Below, in pieces: positions 24,269 to 32,337 of a DNA stretch of 32,351 nt. This DNA comes from Candidatus Tenebribacter burtonii. Its GTDB lineage: Bacteria > Cloacimonadota > Cloacimonadia > Cloacimonadales > TCS61. Below the pieces are notes generated by a model that had not been told where the DNA came from, ran no database searches, and saw only the letters and a program-made list of their open reading frames with translations. Both the position numbers and the translations under genes were made by a program. The stretch spans positions 1-32,351 of the forward strand of contig JAVCCF010000091.1 of NCBI GenBank assembly GCA_030765625.1. Direction: 5' to 3'. The first letter of the stretch is position 1. Every line of letters begins with the position of its first letter.

Positions 24269-26188
24269 ATGAAAACTAATTCAAAAATTTTGTATGTAAT
24301 TCTAATGATCATTGTAACAACATCAATAAGCTATGCTGCTAATCTTACCTCTAATGGGCATAGTAATGGAAATGGTGGCCCAGCAAACTTAAGACCTGTA
24401 AATTGGATCGAAACTGATTCTGGATTACCTCAAGGCTTTGGTGTTGGACAGATCTCAATCGGGATGAATGATCAGGAATCTCTATGGGCAATGGCAATCG
24501 ACAATACGGGTGCAGTTGCAGATAATTTTACTAGATCAACAGATAGTGGAGAAAATTGGACTGCTGGAACATTCAATGCCGGTACAGGACTTTCTCAGAT
24601 TTTTGCTGTTGACGACATGACTTGCTGGGCTGTATTTAATACCGGAGCTGATCAAGGACTTTATAAAACAACAGATGGTGGAGCGAACTGGATTAACATG
24701 AATGCAGGTTATGGTGCTTCTTCTTTTACAAATGTCATTCATTTTTTCAATGACAATGATGGTTTTGCTCAAGGGGATCCAATAGATGGATATTATGAAC
24801 TTTATACTACTACAAATGGTGGTGACAATTGGACTCGCGTACCAGAAGCTGATATTCCTGTGCCAACAACTGGTGAATTTGGAATTACAGGTAACTATTA
24901 TGCAGTTGGTGATAACATCTGGTATGGAACAAACCTAGGTAGGATCTTTTACTCAACAGATAAGGGATATACGTGGGATGTAACTATGACACCTTTTGGA
25001 TCTGCCAATACTGTAACTTGCATATTTTCAGATGCCTTAAATGGATTTGCTTTCAGATCTTATCTTAATATGGGAATTGAGCCTGAAATAGATATTACAA
25101 CAGATGGTGGACAAACATATACACCTTTATTTGTTACTGGTGATATGTACGCAAGATGGTTTTCTCATGTTCCAGGCACGACATCTACTTTTGTTGGATC
25201 TTCTTCCGAGCCTGGTTTTGAAGGAGCTTCTTATAGTGAAGATGGTGGAAATACATGGATTACACTTAATAGTGGAGTAGCAATTCAAGCAACTGCATTC
25301 CTTGATGCTGAAACAGGTTGGGCAGGCAATTGGGCTGGAGCAACAAGTGGCGGTATGTATATCTTTGACGGAAACTTGAATGTGATCACGGGTGAAATCG
25401 AGGGTACAGTTACAGATCTTGATGAAGGATTTGCCATTGAGGGTGCTGTTATCACTTTAGGAACATTCTCTACAACTACTGATGTAAACGGTGATTACAA
25501 TATGATAATGGATATAGGAACGTTTACATTGACCAGCGAAATTGATGGTTATGAAGTTTATACACAAGATAATGTGGTTATTGAAGAAGATGAAATTACA
25601 ACTGTTGATTTCCAAATGCAAAACCTTTACCTTCCACCTCAAAATCTAACCTATATATTTAATGCACCAAATGTTGTTTTAAATTGGGATGTTCCTGTTG
25701 GCTCAATTGGACTTTCTGGATATAAAGTATATCGTAATGGAGCTATGCTCTCTGAGATCAATAATGTATCAGCTACTTTATACGTTGATCAAAACGTTCC
25801 AACAGGGAATTATACATACTACTTAACAGCAATGTATGGAACACATGAATCTGTTCCTTCCAATGAAGTGGAGGTAGAAGTTGTTGATGCCGGCAACATT
25901 TTACCAGCAAATGGAACTACTTTAAATGGGAATGTTCCAAATCCATTCAATCCGACAACCACTATCAGCTTTTCGCTTGAAACAGCTGGTTATGTTAATA
26001 TTGATATTTACAATGTGAAAGGTGAAAAAGTACGTACGCTTGTTGATGAAAACTTAGAAGCAACTTCTCATAGTGTTGTTTGGGATGGAAAAGACGATCT
26101 TGGAAGAACTACATCAAGTGGTGTTTATTTTTACAAAATGAAAACAGGTTCGTTTACTTCAACTAAAAAAATGGTGTTAATGAAATAA
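24269..26188 (+). CDS. Secreted BNR/YCF48-like propeller protein with type IX sorting domain
   Basis: The 639-residue protein has a signal peptide (about 1-23, ending SYA). Residues about 45-370 carry at least six Asp-box-like motifs (TDSGENW, TDGGANW, TNGGDNW, TDKGYTW, TDGGQTY, EDGGNTW), as in YCF48/sialidase-type beta-propellers. Residues about 375-450 are a carboxypeptidase-regulatory-like domain (GEIEGTVTD, DVNGDYNM). Residues about 455-540 are fibronectin-III-like (NVVLNWDVP, GYKVYRNG). The last 90 residues or so are the FlgD-like type IX domain (VPNPFNPTTTISFSL, GVYFYKMK, final KKMVLMK). Surface binding or recognition is likely; no hydrolase residues were recognised. The neighbouring convergent gene encodes a comparable secreted protein. 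Confidence 0.8.
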   Translation: MKTNSKILYVILMIIVTTSISYAANLTSNGHSNGNGGPANLRPVNWIETDSGLPQGFGVGQISIGMNDQESLWAMAIDNTGAVADNFTRSTDSGENWTAGTFNAGTGLSQIFAVDDMTCWAVFNTGADQGLYKTTDGGANWINMNAGYGASSFTNVIHFFNDNDGFAQGDPIDGYYELYTTTNGGDNWTRVPEADIPVPTTGEFGITGNYYAVGDNIWYGTNLGRIFYSTDKGYTWDVTMTPFGSANTVTCIFSDALNGFAFRSYLNMGIEPEIDITTDGGQTYTPLFVTGDMYARWFSHVPGTTSTFVGSSSEPGFEGASYSEDGGNTWITLNSGVAIQATAFLDAETGWAGNWAGATSGGMYIFDGNLNVITGEIEGTVTDLDEGFAIEGAVITLGTFSTTTDVNGDYNMIMDIGTFTLTSEIDGYEVYTQDNVVIEEDEITTVDFQMQNLYLPPQNLTYIFNAPNVVLNWDVPVGSIGLSGYKVYRNGAMLSEINNVSATLYVDQNVPTGNYTYYLTAMYGTHESVPSNEVEVEVVDAGNILPANGTTLNGNVPNPFNPTTTISFSLETAGYVNIDIYNVKGEKVRTLVDENLEATSHSVVWDGKDDLGRTTSSGVYFYKMKTGSFTSTKKMVLMK

Positions 26189-26200
26189 TAAAATGAAACC

Positions 26201-26233
26201 TTCTGAATGGTTTGTGACTTTCTGAATGGTTTG
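26201..26233. repeat. Short tandem direct repeat
   Basis: TTCTGAATGGTTTG occurs at 26201-26214 and 26220-26233, a 19-base period, just after the stop codon at 26188. It looks like a small slippage or recombination duplication in the 3' untranslated region. Confidence 0.6.
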
Positions 26234-26248
26234 ATACAATTGCATAAC

Positions 26249-26278
26249 AAGAGCCCTGACTTTGGTCAGGGCTCTTTT
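26249..26278 (+). terminator. Strong rho-independent terminator between convergent genes
   Basis: AAGAGCCCTGAC and GTCAGGGCTCTT form a perfect 12-bp stem with loop TTTG, followed by TT. The plus strand has the better T end; the opposite strand has GTTATG after the stem, so only the plus-strand gene is clearly served. Confidence 0.85.
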
Positions 26279-26311
26279 CTATCTCAAGACTAAGCTTTGA
26301 GTTATTATTTC

Positions 26312-28267
26312 TTACTTCATAAGGATCATTTTTCTGGTAAAGGAGTAGTTAGTAGATTTCATTTTGTAAAGATATACTCCACTAGAAACAGGTTTGTTAG
26401 AATTATCATTACCATCCCAGCTGGTAATATGTTCGCCAGTTTCTTTAATCTCATTTATCAGTGTTTTAACAAGTTGACCCTTTAAATTGTAAACTTCTAA
26501 TGTTACGTATCCTGTCTCTATTATTGAATAAGAAATATTTGTAACCGGATTAAATGGATTTGGATAGTTGTGCCCAAGTACTGCATTTGTAATTACGATA
26601 TTTTCAGAACTTACAATTGGTTCTAAAGAAAAATCTATTCCAGTTGTGCTATTACCGGAAGTGACTTCTACATCATCTATTGTTACCTGCTCATAACCAT
26701 CAAGAGAAGCTGTTACATCGTATGTACCGGGAGTAAGTATAATGGAATAATCTCCATTTATTTCCGGATTCACAATCATTCCACCCGCTTCTATATCAAC
26801 ATCTGTGACAATACCACTTCCACCGTTTAATACAACATTTCCTTCTACGTACCCATCGTTTATTACACCCAGCAAACCTTCAAAGGTAATATTCTGAGCA
26901 TAAATATCACTACCACCATTTCTGCTGTCTTCCCAGGATGCAATGATCTGATTATTATTAAATTGACCTGCTACACTATGAACTTTGTTAGAAGCTACTG
27001 AACACATCATTACAAAATTTTCTTCCCATACAAAGTTTCCATCCGAATCAAGGCGCATGGCTTTTGTAGAGTAATCTATACTGGTGATTTCTTCATCATA
27101 AAAAACAATTACGTCATCATTTGCTTTACGAACCGCAAATGGTAAGACATAAAGAGTTGAAATGTTAATGATATTATTACCGTTTGCTCCCCACAACAAG
27201 TTTCCGCTAGCATCGAGTTTTTGTCCTGTAATTCCATGAATATTTTGATTACCATCTGTTTGTGACCAATAAGTTGTTAATTCATCATTTACAGAATTAT
27301 ATACAGATTCAGGATAATAACTCTGACGGTTCATTTCGGTAGAAAGCTGTGTGCCGTTTGCAACAAAAGCAACTGTGCCATCCGAATTCACATGCTGTAC
27401 AAACGGATAAGAAATTGTTCCACCTCCACGACTGTCGTGCCAAGAAATAAAACAGCCATTATTTTCATCGGAAATTATATTGAAAACTTGTGTCCATGCA
27501 GAGATCCCACCAGCATTGGAAACGACAGTATCGCTTGCCCAAAATGCATCTCCATCATTATCAAATTTCTGAATGTAACAATGACGAGTTGGCGCCCAGG
27601 CAGGACCAGAATCATGGAAAAATTTTAATAAAATGTGGTCATTCTCTACTGCAAAAGGTTGTGGCCATGAGTATGTATCAGCACAACTCAGTGTTATACC
27701 GGTAGTACCCCAGACAAGAGTTCCATTATTTGCAATTCTTTGCATAATGATCGCATCATCTGACTGCCAGGTGATAACCGCACCACCTTCTGATGTTACA
27801 CAAACTTTTGGCGCTACATCGAAAGCAATAGAATTTGAAAGTTCAATCCCATCATCTCCCCATACAAAAGAACTATCAGGCGAAATTTTATAAGCGTAAA
27901 TATTGTTATTTCCACTATTGCGGATGTCTTGAAAAACCAAGATTGCATTGTTGTCCTCATCGACTGTCATATCCCAATCTGTAAGCCAGCTCATTGCAGG
28001 ATGATCACTGATAACGATTCCATTATGATCCCATAACTCATTACCCTGGGAATCTAATCTTTGTAGTCGTACATCATAATTTCCAGAATCATTTGAGAAC
28101 CAACCGATATAAGTGTCTCCTGTGGAACTTGTGGCAACTTTAGGTATTGCCTGCTCACCACCAAGATCACAGATCGCATTGTTCATTGCCGGATCATTAC
28201 TCCATTCTGCAGTTAGGCTTACTGCTATGAGCATAATAAACAAAGAAAATACAATTGTCTTTTTCAT
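26312..28267 (-). CDS. Secreted repeat protein (predicted propeller) with type IX sorting domain
   Basis: The 651-residue protein has a signal peptide (about 1-19, ending SLTA). Residues about 25-460 hold at least seven degenerate repeats around RLDSQGNELWDHNG-like motifs (KISPDSSFVWGDDG, RIANNGTLVWGTTG, KLDASGNLLWGANG, RLDSDGNFVWEEN), which suggests a beta-propeller of 6-8 blades. A PEGA/carboxypeptidase-regulatory-like domain follows (GYVEGNVVLNGG, NGDYSIILTPGTYDVTA). The last 90 residues or so are the type IX domain (NYPNPFNPVTNISYS, GVYLYKMK, final KMILMK). It should be secreted to the cell surface. AAAAGGAGAGGGAAA precedes ATG. The TrmB gene ends 28 bases upstream on the same strand, so read-through is possible. 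Function unknown. Confidence 0.78.
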   Translation of the reverse strand: MKKTIVFSLFIMLIAVSLTAEWSNDPAMNNAICDLGGEQAIPKVATSSTGDTYIGWFSNDSGNYDVRLQRLDSQGNELWDHNGIVISDHPAMSWLTDWDMTVDEDNNAILVFQDIRNSGNNNIYAYKISPDSSFVWGDDGIELSNSIAFDVAPKVCVTSEGGAVITWQSDDAIIMQRIANNGTLVWGTTGITLSCADTYSWPQPFAVENDHILLKFFHDSGPAWAPTRHCYIQKFDNDGDAFWASDTVVSNAGGISAWTQVFNIISDENNGCFISWHDSRGGGTISYPFVQHVNSDGTVAFVANGTQLSTEMNRQSYYPESVYNSVNDELTTYWSQTDGNQNIHGITGQKLDASGNLLWGANGNNIINISTLYVLPFAVRKANDDVIVFYDEEITSIDYSTKAMRLDSDGNFVWEENFVMMCSVASNKVHSVAGQFNNNQIIASWEDSRNGGSDIYAQNITFEGLLGVINDGYVEGNVVLNGGSGIVTDVDIEAGGMIVNPEINGDYSIILTPGTYDVTASLDGYEQVTIDDVEVTSGNSTTGIDFSLEPIVSSENIVITNAVLGHNYPNPFNPVTNISYSIIETGYVTLEVYNLKGQLVKTLINEIKETGEHITSWDGNDNSNKPVSSGVYLYKMKSTNYSFTRKMILMK

Positions 28268-28295
28268 TTCCCTCTCCTTTTAGGAATCGGCTTGC

Positions 28296-29132
28296 TTAAG
28301 CAAACGATTTCTCTTTTATTTTTTTATATTCTTCAATTGTCATAGAGTTATTCCAATATATCTCAAAAATACCAGCCATAGCTTCTGCAAAATCGGTGTG
28401 TTCAAAAGTCATCGTTGTAAAACTCAATGATATATCAACTTTATTCTGCAGAGCCAGCATTATTGTTTGTTCATCAAAAACAAACATTTTAAAAGGAAGA
28501 TGTTTAGAAATTCTCACCTCTTCACCCATTTTCTGGAAGTGTTTAACCTTCTTGGTAAAACCGTTTAAATCAGTTGGCTCAACTTCGTATAAAGAGCGAA
28601 ACGTCACACCACGCTCAATACTTTTTTGTTCAGGATTTCTAATCTCTTCAGAAACTTTAGAAACATTTGATTTTCCAATATTCATTGTATAAGGGGGTTT
28701 ATTAAAAGCCAGCACATTTCTTTGTGCACCTTGCTCCAACGCTTCAATTTTGGAAATTATACTATTCCGAGAGCTAAGAACTTGTAGAAAATCTAGAGGA
28801 TTGTTATTGCCAGAATTATTATCGTATAGTTTAGCAAGTCTTCCATTAAGACCTTTGATTACAGCTTTCTTTTTATCAAGTTCTTTTTCTAAGCTTGAAA
28901 GTACTTTTTCCGGTTCGACAGCACAATATCTTTTTACTCTTCCTCTTATCTCTGTGCAAATACCGTGCTGGATGAGTTTGGGTAATACATCATAAGTTTG
29001 AGTTCTATTAATACCAGTAAGCCGTGATATTTCGGTAGCTGTTAAGGTTTTGTTTCGTAAAAGATTTACATAAACCATTGCTTCCAATTGAGAAAGCCCC
29101 AGATCCACTAAACTTGCAATTATTTTTTCCAC
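28296..29132 (-). CDS. TrmB-family transcriptional regulator
   Basis: The 278-residue protein has an N-terminal winged helix (about 1-72; LGLSQLEAMVYVNLL, TATEISRLTGINRTQTYDVLPKL), a short coiled coil (about 73-100; EKVLSSLEKELDKKKAVIKGL) and a C-terminal effector-type region (about 110-270). This is the TrmB layout, common in archaea, where members respond to sugars, and sparse in bacteria. The effector here is unknown. It is divergent from the P-type ATPase across 187 bases and is followed by a secreted protein. Direct repeats at 29159-29180, just downstream of its candidate promoter, may be its own operator. Confidence 0.85.
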   Translation of the reverse strand: MEKIIASLVDLGLSQLEAMVYVNLLRNKTLTATEISRLTGINRTQTYDVLPKLIQHGICTEIRGRVKRYCAVEPEKVLSSLEKELDKKKAVIKGLNGRLAKLYDNNSGNNNPLDFLQVLSSRNSIISKIEALEQGAQRNVLAFNKPPYTMNIGKSNVSKVSEEIRNPEQKSIERGVTFRSLYEVEPTDLNGFTKKVKHFQKMGEEVRISKHLPFKMFVFDEQTIMLALQNKVDISLSFTTMTFEHTDFAEAMAGIFEIYWNNSMTIEEYKKIKEKSFA

Positions 29133-29158
29133 AATATCTCCTGTTGTAAATTTTCTAA

Positions 29159-29180
29159 CGACATTAACATCGTCATTAAC
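29159..29180. promoter_or_regulatory. Candidate operator: 12-base-period direct repeat
   Basis: CGACATTAAC (29159-29168) and CGTCATTAAC (29171-29180) match at 9 of 10 positions. They lie between the candidate promoter of the TrmB gene and its start codon, where a bound repressor would block transcription. Operator function is inference. Confidence 0.4.
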
Positions 29181-29187
29181 GAGACGA

Positions 29188-29214
29188 CAAAATAATTCAG
29201 AATTGTTATGTCAA
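29188..29214 (-). promoter_or_regulatory. Candidate promoter of the TrmB gene
   Basis: Minus-strand TTGACA (29214-29209), 16 bases, then TTTTG (29192-29188), followed by the direct repeat described at 29159-29180. Confidence 0.4.
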
Positions 29215-29259
29215 TTATTTTTTTAATTAAATAAATTTCTGTTTCATAATACGAACTAT

Positions 29260-29265
29260 TTGACC
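29260..29265 (+). promoter_or_regulatory. Possible -35 box (TTGACC) for the P-type ATPase gene
   Basis: TTGACC lies 54 bases before the TTG start. No convincing -10 is seen at 16-18 bases, although TATAGA occurs closer in. Confidence 0.25.
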
Positions 29266-29319
29266 AAATATATAGAATTGTTCAGAGTCGTATTCAAATA
29301 AGTTAAGGAGATAATAAAA

Positions 29320-32067
29320 TTGGATAAAATGAAATTGTACCAACAATCAATAGAGGAACTTTTTGAGGCATTTGATACTGGAACAAAAGGATTGAGTTTT
29401 TCAGAAGCTGCAAAGAGATCAAAAGAATATGGAAGAAATGTGCTCATAACAAGTCAGAAAGTTTCTCCATTTATTAAATTCTTAGCACAATTTAAAGATG
29501 TATTCATGATAGTTCTCCTGGTTGCTGCAAGTTTATCATTTTCTATAAAGAGCTATAGCGACGGCATCATCATGCTTATAATAGCTCTTATAAATGCAGT
29601 TGTTGGCTTTATGCAGGAATATAAAGCCGAAAAAATCATGGAATCATTAGAGAAACTTGTTCAATCTCCCTCAAAAGTGTTAAGAGATAGTGAACTTACT
29701 GAAATTCATCAGGGTGAATTGGTACCGGGTGATATTGTAAGTCTTGAAGAGGGTGATAAGGTTCCTGCGGATATCCGAGTCATCGAATCGTTCAATTTGC
29801 GTACAAATGATGTCTCTTTAACCGGAGAATCGATGCCGCAAGATAAACACAGTAATGCCATCAAGGAAGATTGTCAGTTAGCAGATAGAGATAATATGAT
29901 TTACTTGGGAACAACGGTCGCTTCTGGTAATGCAAGAGGACTTGTAACCGCAACAGGAATGAAAACCGAAATGGGTAGGATCGCTGATCTTACGCAAGAG
30001 GAAGAGAATTCCCGTTCACCACTACAACAGGAGCTACAAAGTGTTGCAAACCGATTAACTATTTTTGCTGTTATTATCGCGATTTTTTTATTTATTGGTA
30101 GTGCACTTCAAGGATTAGGCGTAAATTTTGCATTCATCTATGCTTTAGGAGTTGCAGTAGCAGTTGTACCACAGGCACTTCCAATGCAAATTACTGTTGC
30201 GCTAACCCAAGGTGTTAACCGTTTATCAAAAGAGAATGCAGTTGTAAAAAAGTTATCATCTGTAGAAACTTTAGGTTCAACTAATGTGATCTGTACAGAT
30301 AAAACAGGTACACTAACTAAAAATGAGATGACCGTAAAAGAGTTGTGGTTTTCGGGTAAATATTATAGAATAACAGGTTTAGGATATAAACCAGAAGGAA
30401 CAATATTAGATAAAGATAATAAAGAACTTTCACAGCAAGATATTAATGAAATGGAGATAATGCTGGATGCCGCAACCATGGCTTCCAACGCAACTATTCA
30501 TACGCCAGATGAGAATCATAATAGTTGGTATCCTGTTGGAGATCCAACAGAAGCTGCTTTGATAACTCTCTCTACTAAATTGGGAACTTATTCTGCTACA
30601 GAAGATGAGGAAAATCCGGAAATTCATGAGTTCAGCTTTGATTCTGTACGTAAACGAATGAGTTCAATCAGGCAATTTGGAGATGAAAAATATCTACAGA
30701 TGAAGGGAGCTTCGGACAGTATACTTTCAGTAAGTAAACATATTTGGAAAAACGGAAAGAAAGTAGCCATCACAAAAAATGATAAAACAGAGATAGAAGC
30801 AATAAACGATGAATACTCAAAACAAGCGATGAGAGTTATTGCTATAGCTTTTAGAAAATTAGAAGCGGACGAGAAGGATTACGTACTGGAAGATATTGAA
30901 AAAGAAGTTGTATTCTTAGGCCTTATAGCCATGACCGATCCTCCAAAAGAGGGTGTTAAAGAAGCAATTGATAAGACTCATGAAGCTCATATACGTACGT
31001 ACATTATGACAGGAGATCATGCTGTTACGGCACAGGCTATTGGTAAAGAGATCAACCTCTCTGCTATAGATGCAGATGTTCCCGTGATTACTGGTAAAGA
31101 ATTTATTGATCTTTCTGATGAAGAACTGAATAAGATCATGAACGATAACGATTCGCTAATTTTCAGTAGAGTATCACCGGAAGATAAATTACGCATAGTA
31201 AAACTACTTAAGAATCAGGATAAGATAGTTGCTGTTACCGGAGATGGAGTAAATGATGCACCTGCTCTTAAGAGTGCACATATTGGCGTTGCAATGGGGC
31301 AGATGGGAACGGATGTTTCTAAACAAGCCGCCGAATTAGTTTTACTCGATGACAGTTTTCCAACATTGGTTAGTGCTATTAAAGAAGGCAGGATAATATA
31401 TAACAATCTAAAGAAAACTGTTTTAGCATCGCTTACAAGTAATGGTGCAGAATTAGCTGTTGTTCTGCTTGGATTATTAGGTGTAATGCTGTTTAAATGG
31501 CCAATTCCTATCCTTGCGATACAAATCTTAGCTATTGACCTGTTTGCGGAAATACTACCCTTAACAGCTCTAACTTTCGATCCTGGATCAAAAGAGTTGA
31601 TGACATCGCCTCCTCGAAGTCGCAAAGAACATATTGTAAATAAAAGATCATCTACAGAGATCATTTTCTTAGGTTTTTTGATGGGACTTTTGGCATTCTT
31701 GAATTTTGGATTCTTTATTAAACGAATGGGTATTGTGCTCACGGCAGATCATATCTTATATGCAAGGGCTACAACGATTTGCTATACAACAATAGCTTTC
31801 ACGCAATTTGTAAATATCCTATCAAGACGTTATGAATTGAAATCGATATTCTCAAAAAATTTCTTTAATAACCCCAAAATGCTATACTCAATAATTTTCT
31901 CAATATCAATTTGCTTGCTGGCAATTTATTTACCTGGTATCAACAATTTCCTGGCTTTTTCTCCATTGCAAATAAGTGATTGGATAACAATAATGGCAGC
32001 TTCAGCAATATTCTTATTAGCACATGAGTTAATAAAAGTATTTAAGAATATGAAAAAGAAAGGGTAA
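29320..32067 (+). CDS. P2-type cation-transporting ATPase with altered ion-site residues
   Basis: The 915-residue membrane pump has the full P-type ATPase layout: N-terminal cation-ATPase domain (about 1-60), actuator motif TGES (168-171), phosphorylation site CTDKTGTLTKNEM (D327), KGA (462-464), TGD (564-566), GDGVNDAPALK (641-651), and about 10 membrane segments. Order and length fit the P2A/P2B (SERCA/PMCA-like) group. Ion-site residues differ from SERCA: the M4 motif is PQALP (Q285 for Glu309), M5 keeps N708 and E711, and M6 reads AIDLFAEILP (D740, A743, E744 for Asn796, Thr799, Asp800). The TTG start is chosen because AAGGAG lies 9 bases before it; the ATG at 29329 is 18 away. It is divergent from a TrmB regulator. 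The ion is not determined. Confidence 0.92.
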   Translation: MDKMKLYQQSIEELFEAFDTGTKGLSFSEAAKRSKEYGRNVLITSQKVSPFIKFLAQFKDVFMIVLLVAASLSFSIKSYSDGIIMLIIALINAVVGFMQEYKAEKIMESLEKLVQSPSKVLRDSELTEIHQGELVPGDIVSLEEGDKVPADIRVIESFNLRTNDVSLTGESMPQDKHSNAIKEDCQLADRDNMIYLGTTVASGNARGLVTATGMKTEMGRIADLTQEEENSRSPLQQELQSVANRLTIFAVIIAIFLFIGSALQGLGVNFAFIYALGVAVAVVPQALPMQITVALTQGVNRLSKENAVVKKLSSVETLGSTNVICTDKTGTLTKNEMTVKELWFSGKYYRITGLGYKPEGTILDKDNKELSQQDINEMEIMLDAATMASNATIHTPDENHNSWYPVGDPTEAALITLSTKLGTYSATEDEENPEIHEFSFDSVRKRMSSIRQFGDEKYLQMKGASDSILSVSKHIWKNGKKVAITKNDKTEIEAINDEYSKQAMRVIAIAFRKLEADEKDYVLEDIEKEVVFLGLIAMTDPPKEGVKEAIDKTHEAHIRTYIMTGDHAVTAQAIGKEINLSAIDADVPVITGKEFIDLSDEELNKIMNDNDSLIFSRVSPEDKLRIVKLLKNQDKIVAVTGDGVNDAPALKSAHIGVAMGQMGTDVSKQAAELVLLDDSFPTLVSAIKEGRIIYNNLKKTVLASLTSNGAELAVVLLGLLGVMLFKWPIPILAIQILAIDLFAEILPLTALTFDPGSKELMTSPPRSRKEHIVNKRSSTEIIFLGFLMGLLAFLNFGFFIKRMGIVLTADHILYARATTICYTTIAFTQFVNILSRRYELKSIFSKNFFNNPKMLYSIIFSISICLLAIYLPGINNFLAFSPLQISDWITIMAASAIFLLAHELIKVFKNMKKKG

Positions 32068-32231
32068 TTAATAATTGTAGTTTATATAAATCTTAATATC
32101 GATGATAGCAATCTGATGGAAGAGATAAAACTGTTCGACCAAACTTGCTTACGAGTTTAATGAGATTGTTGAGGAAGTTTTTGAAAAACACTAATTTTTT
32201 TTCTGAATTAAAACAATATAAACAGAAAAAA

Positions 32232-32264
32232 AGCCCCTCGGCTCACACCGAAGGGCTATTTTTT
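32232..32264. terminator. Bidirectional terminator after the P-type ATPase gene
   Basis: AGCCCCTCGG and CCGAAGGGCT pair (one C-A mismatch) around CTCACA. T follows on the plus strand and A precedes the stem, so it can end transcription from both sides. It is 165 bases beyond the ATPase stop; the gap holds no convincing gene. Confidence 0.8.
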
Positions 32265-32337
32265 ATCTTATGTTAATTTTGTATTACTTAAGAAGTAAAA
32301 TAGTTGCTCCTCCCAATAAAATGGTCGGAGCTAAACA

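Noticed and set aside
31215-31742. 175-codon open frame opposite the P-type ATPase
   Set aside because: Antisense to the conserved hinge and M5-M6 coding region; no independent evidence.
32068-32231. Possible gene remnant after the P-type ATPase
   Set aside because: Short frames (for example NEIVEEVFEKH before a stop) are visible but do not match a family I can name, so I do not call a pseudogene.
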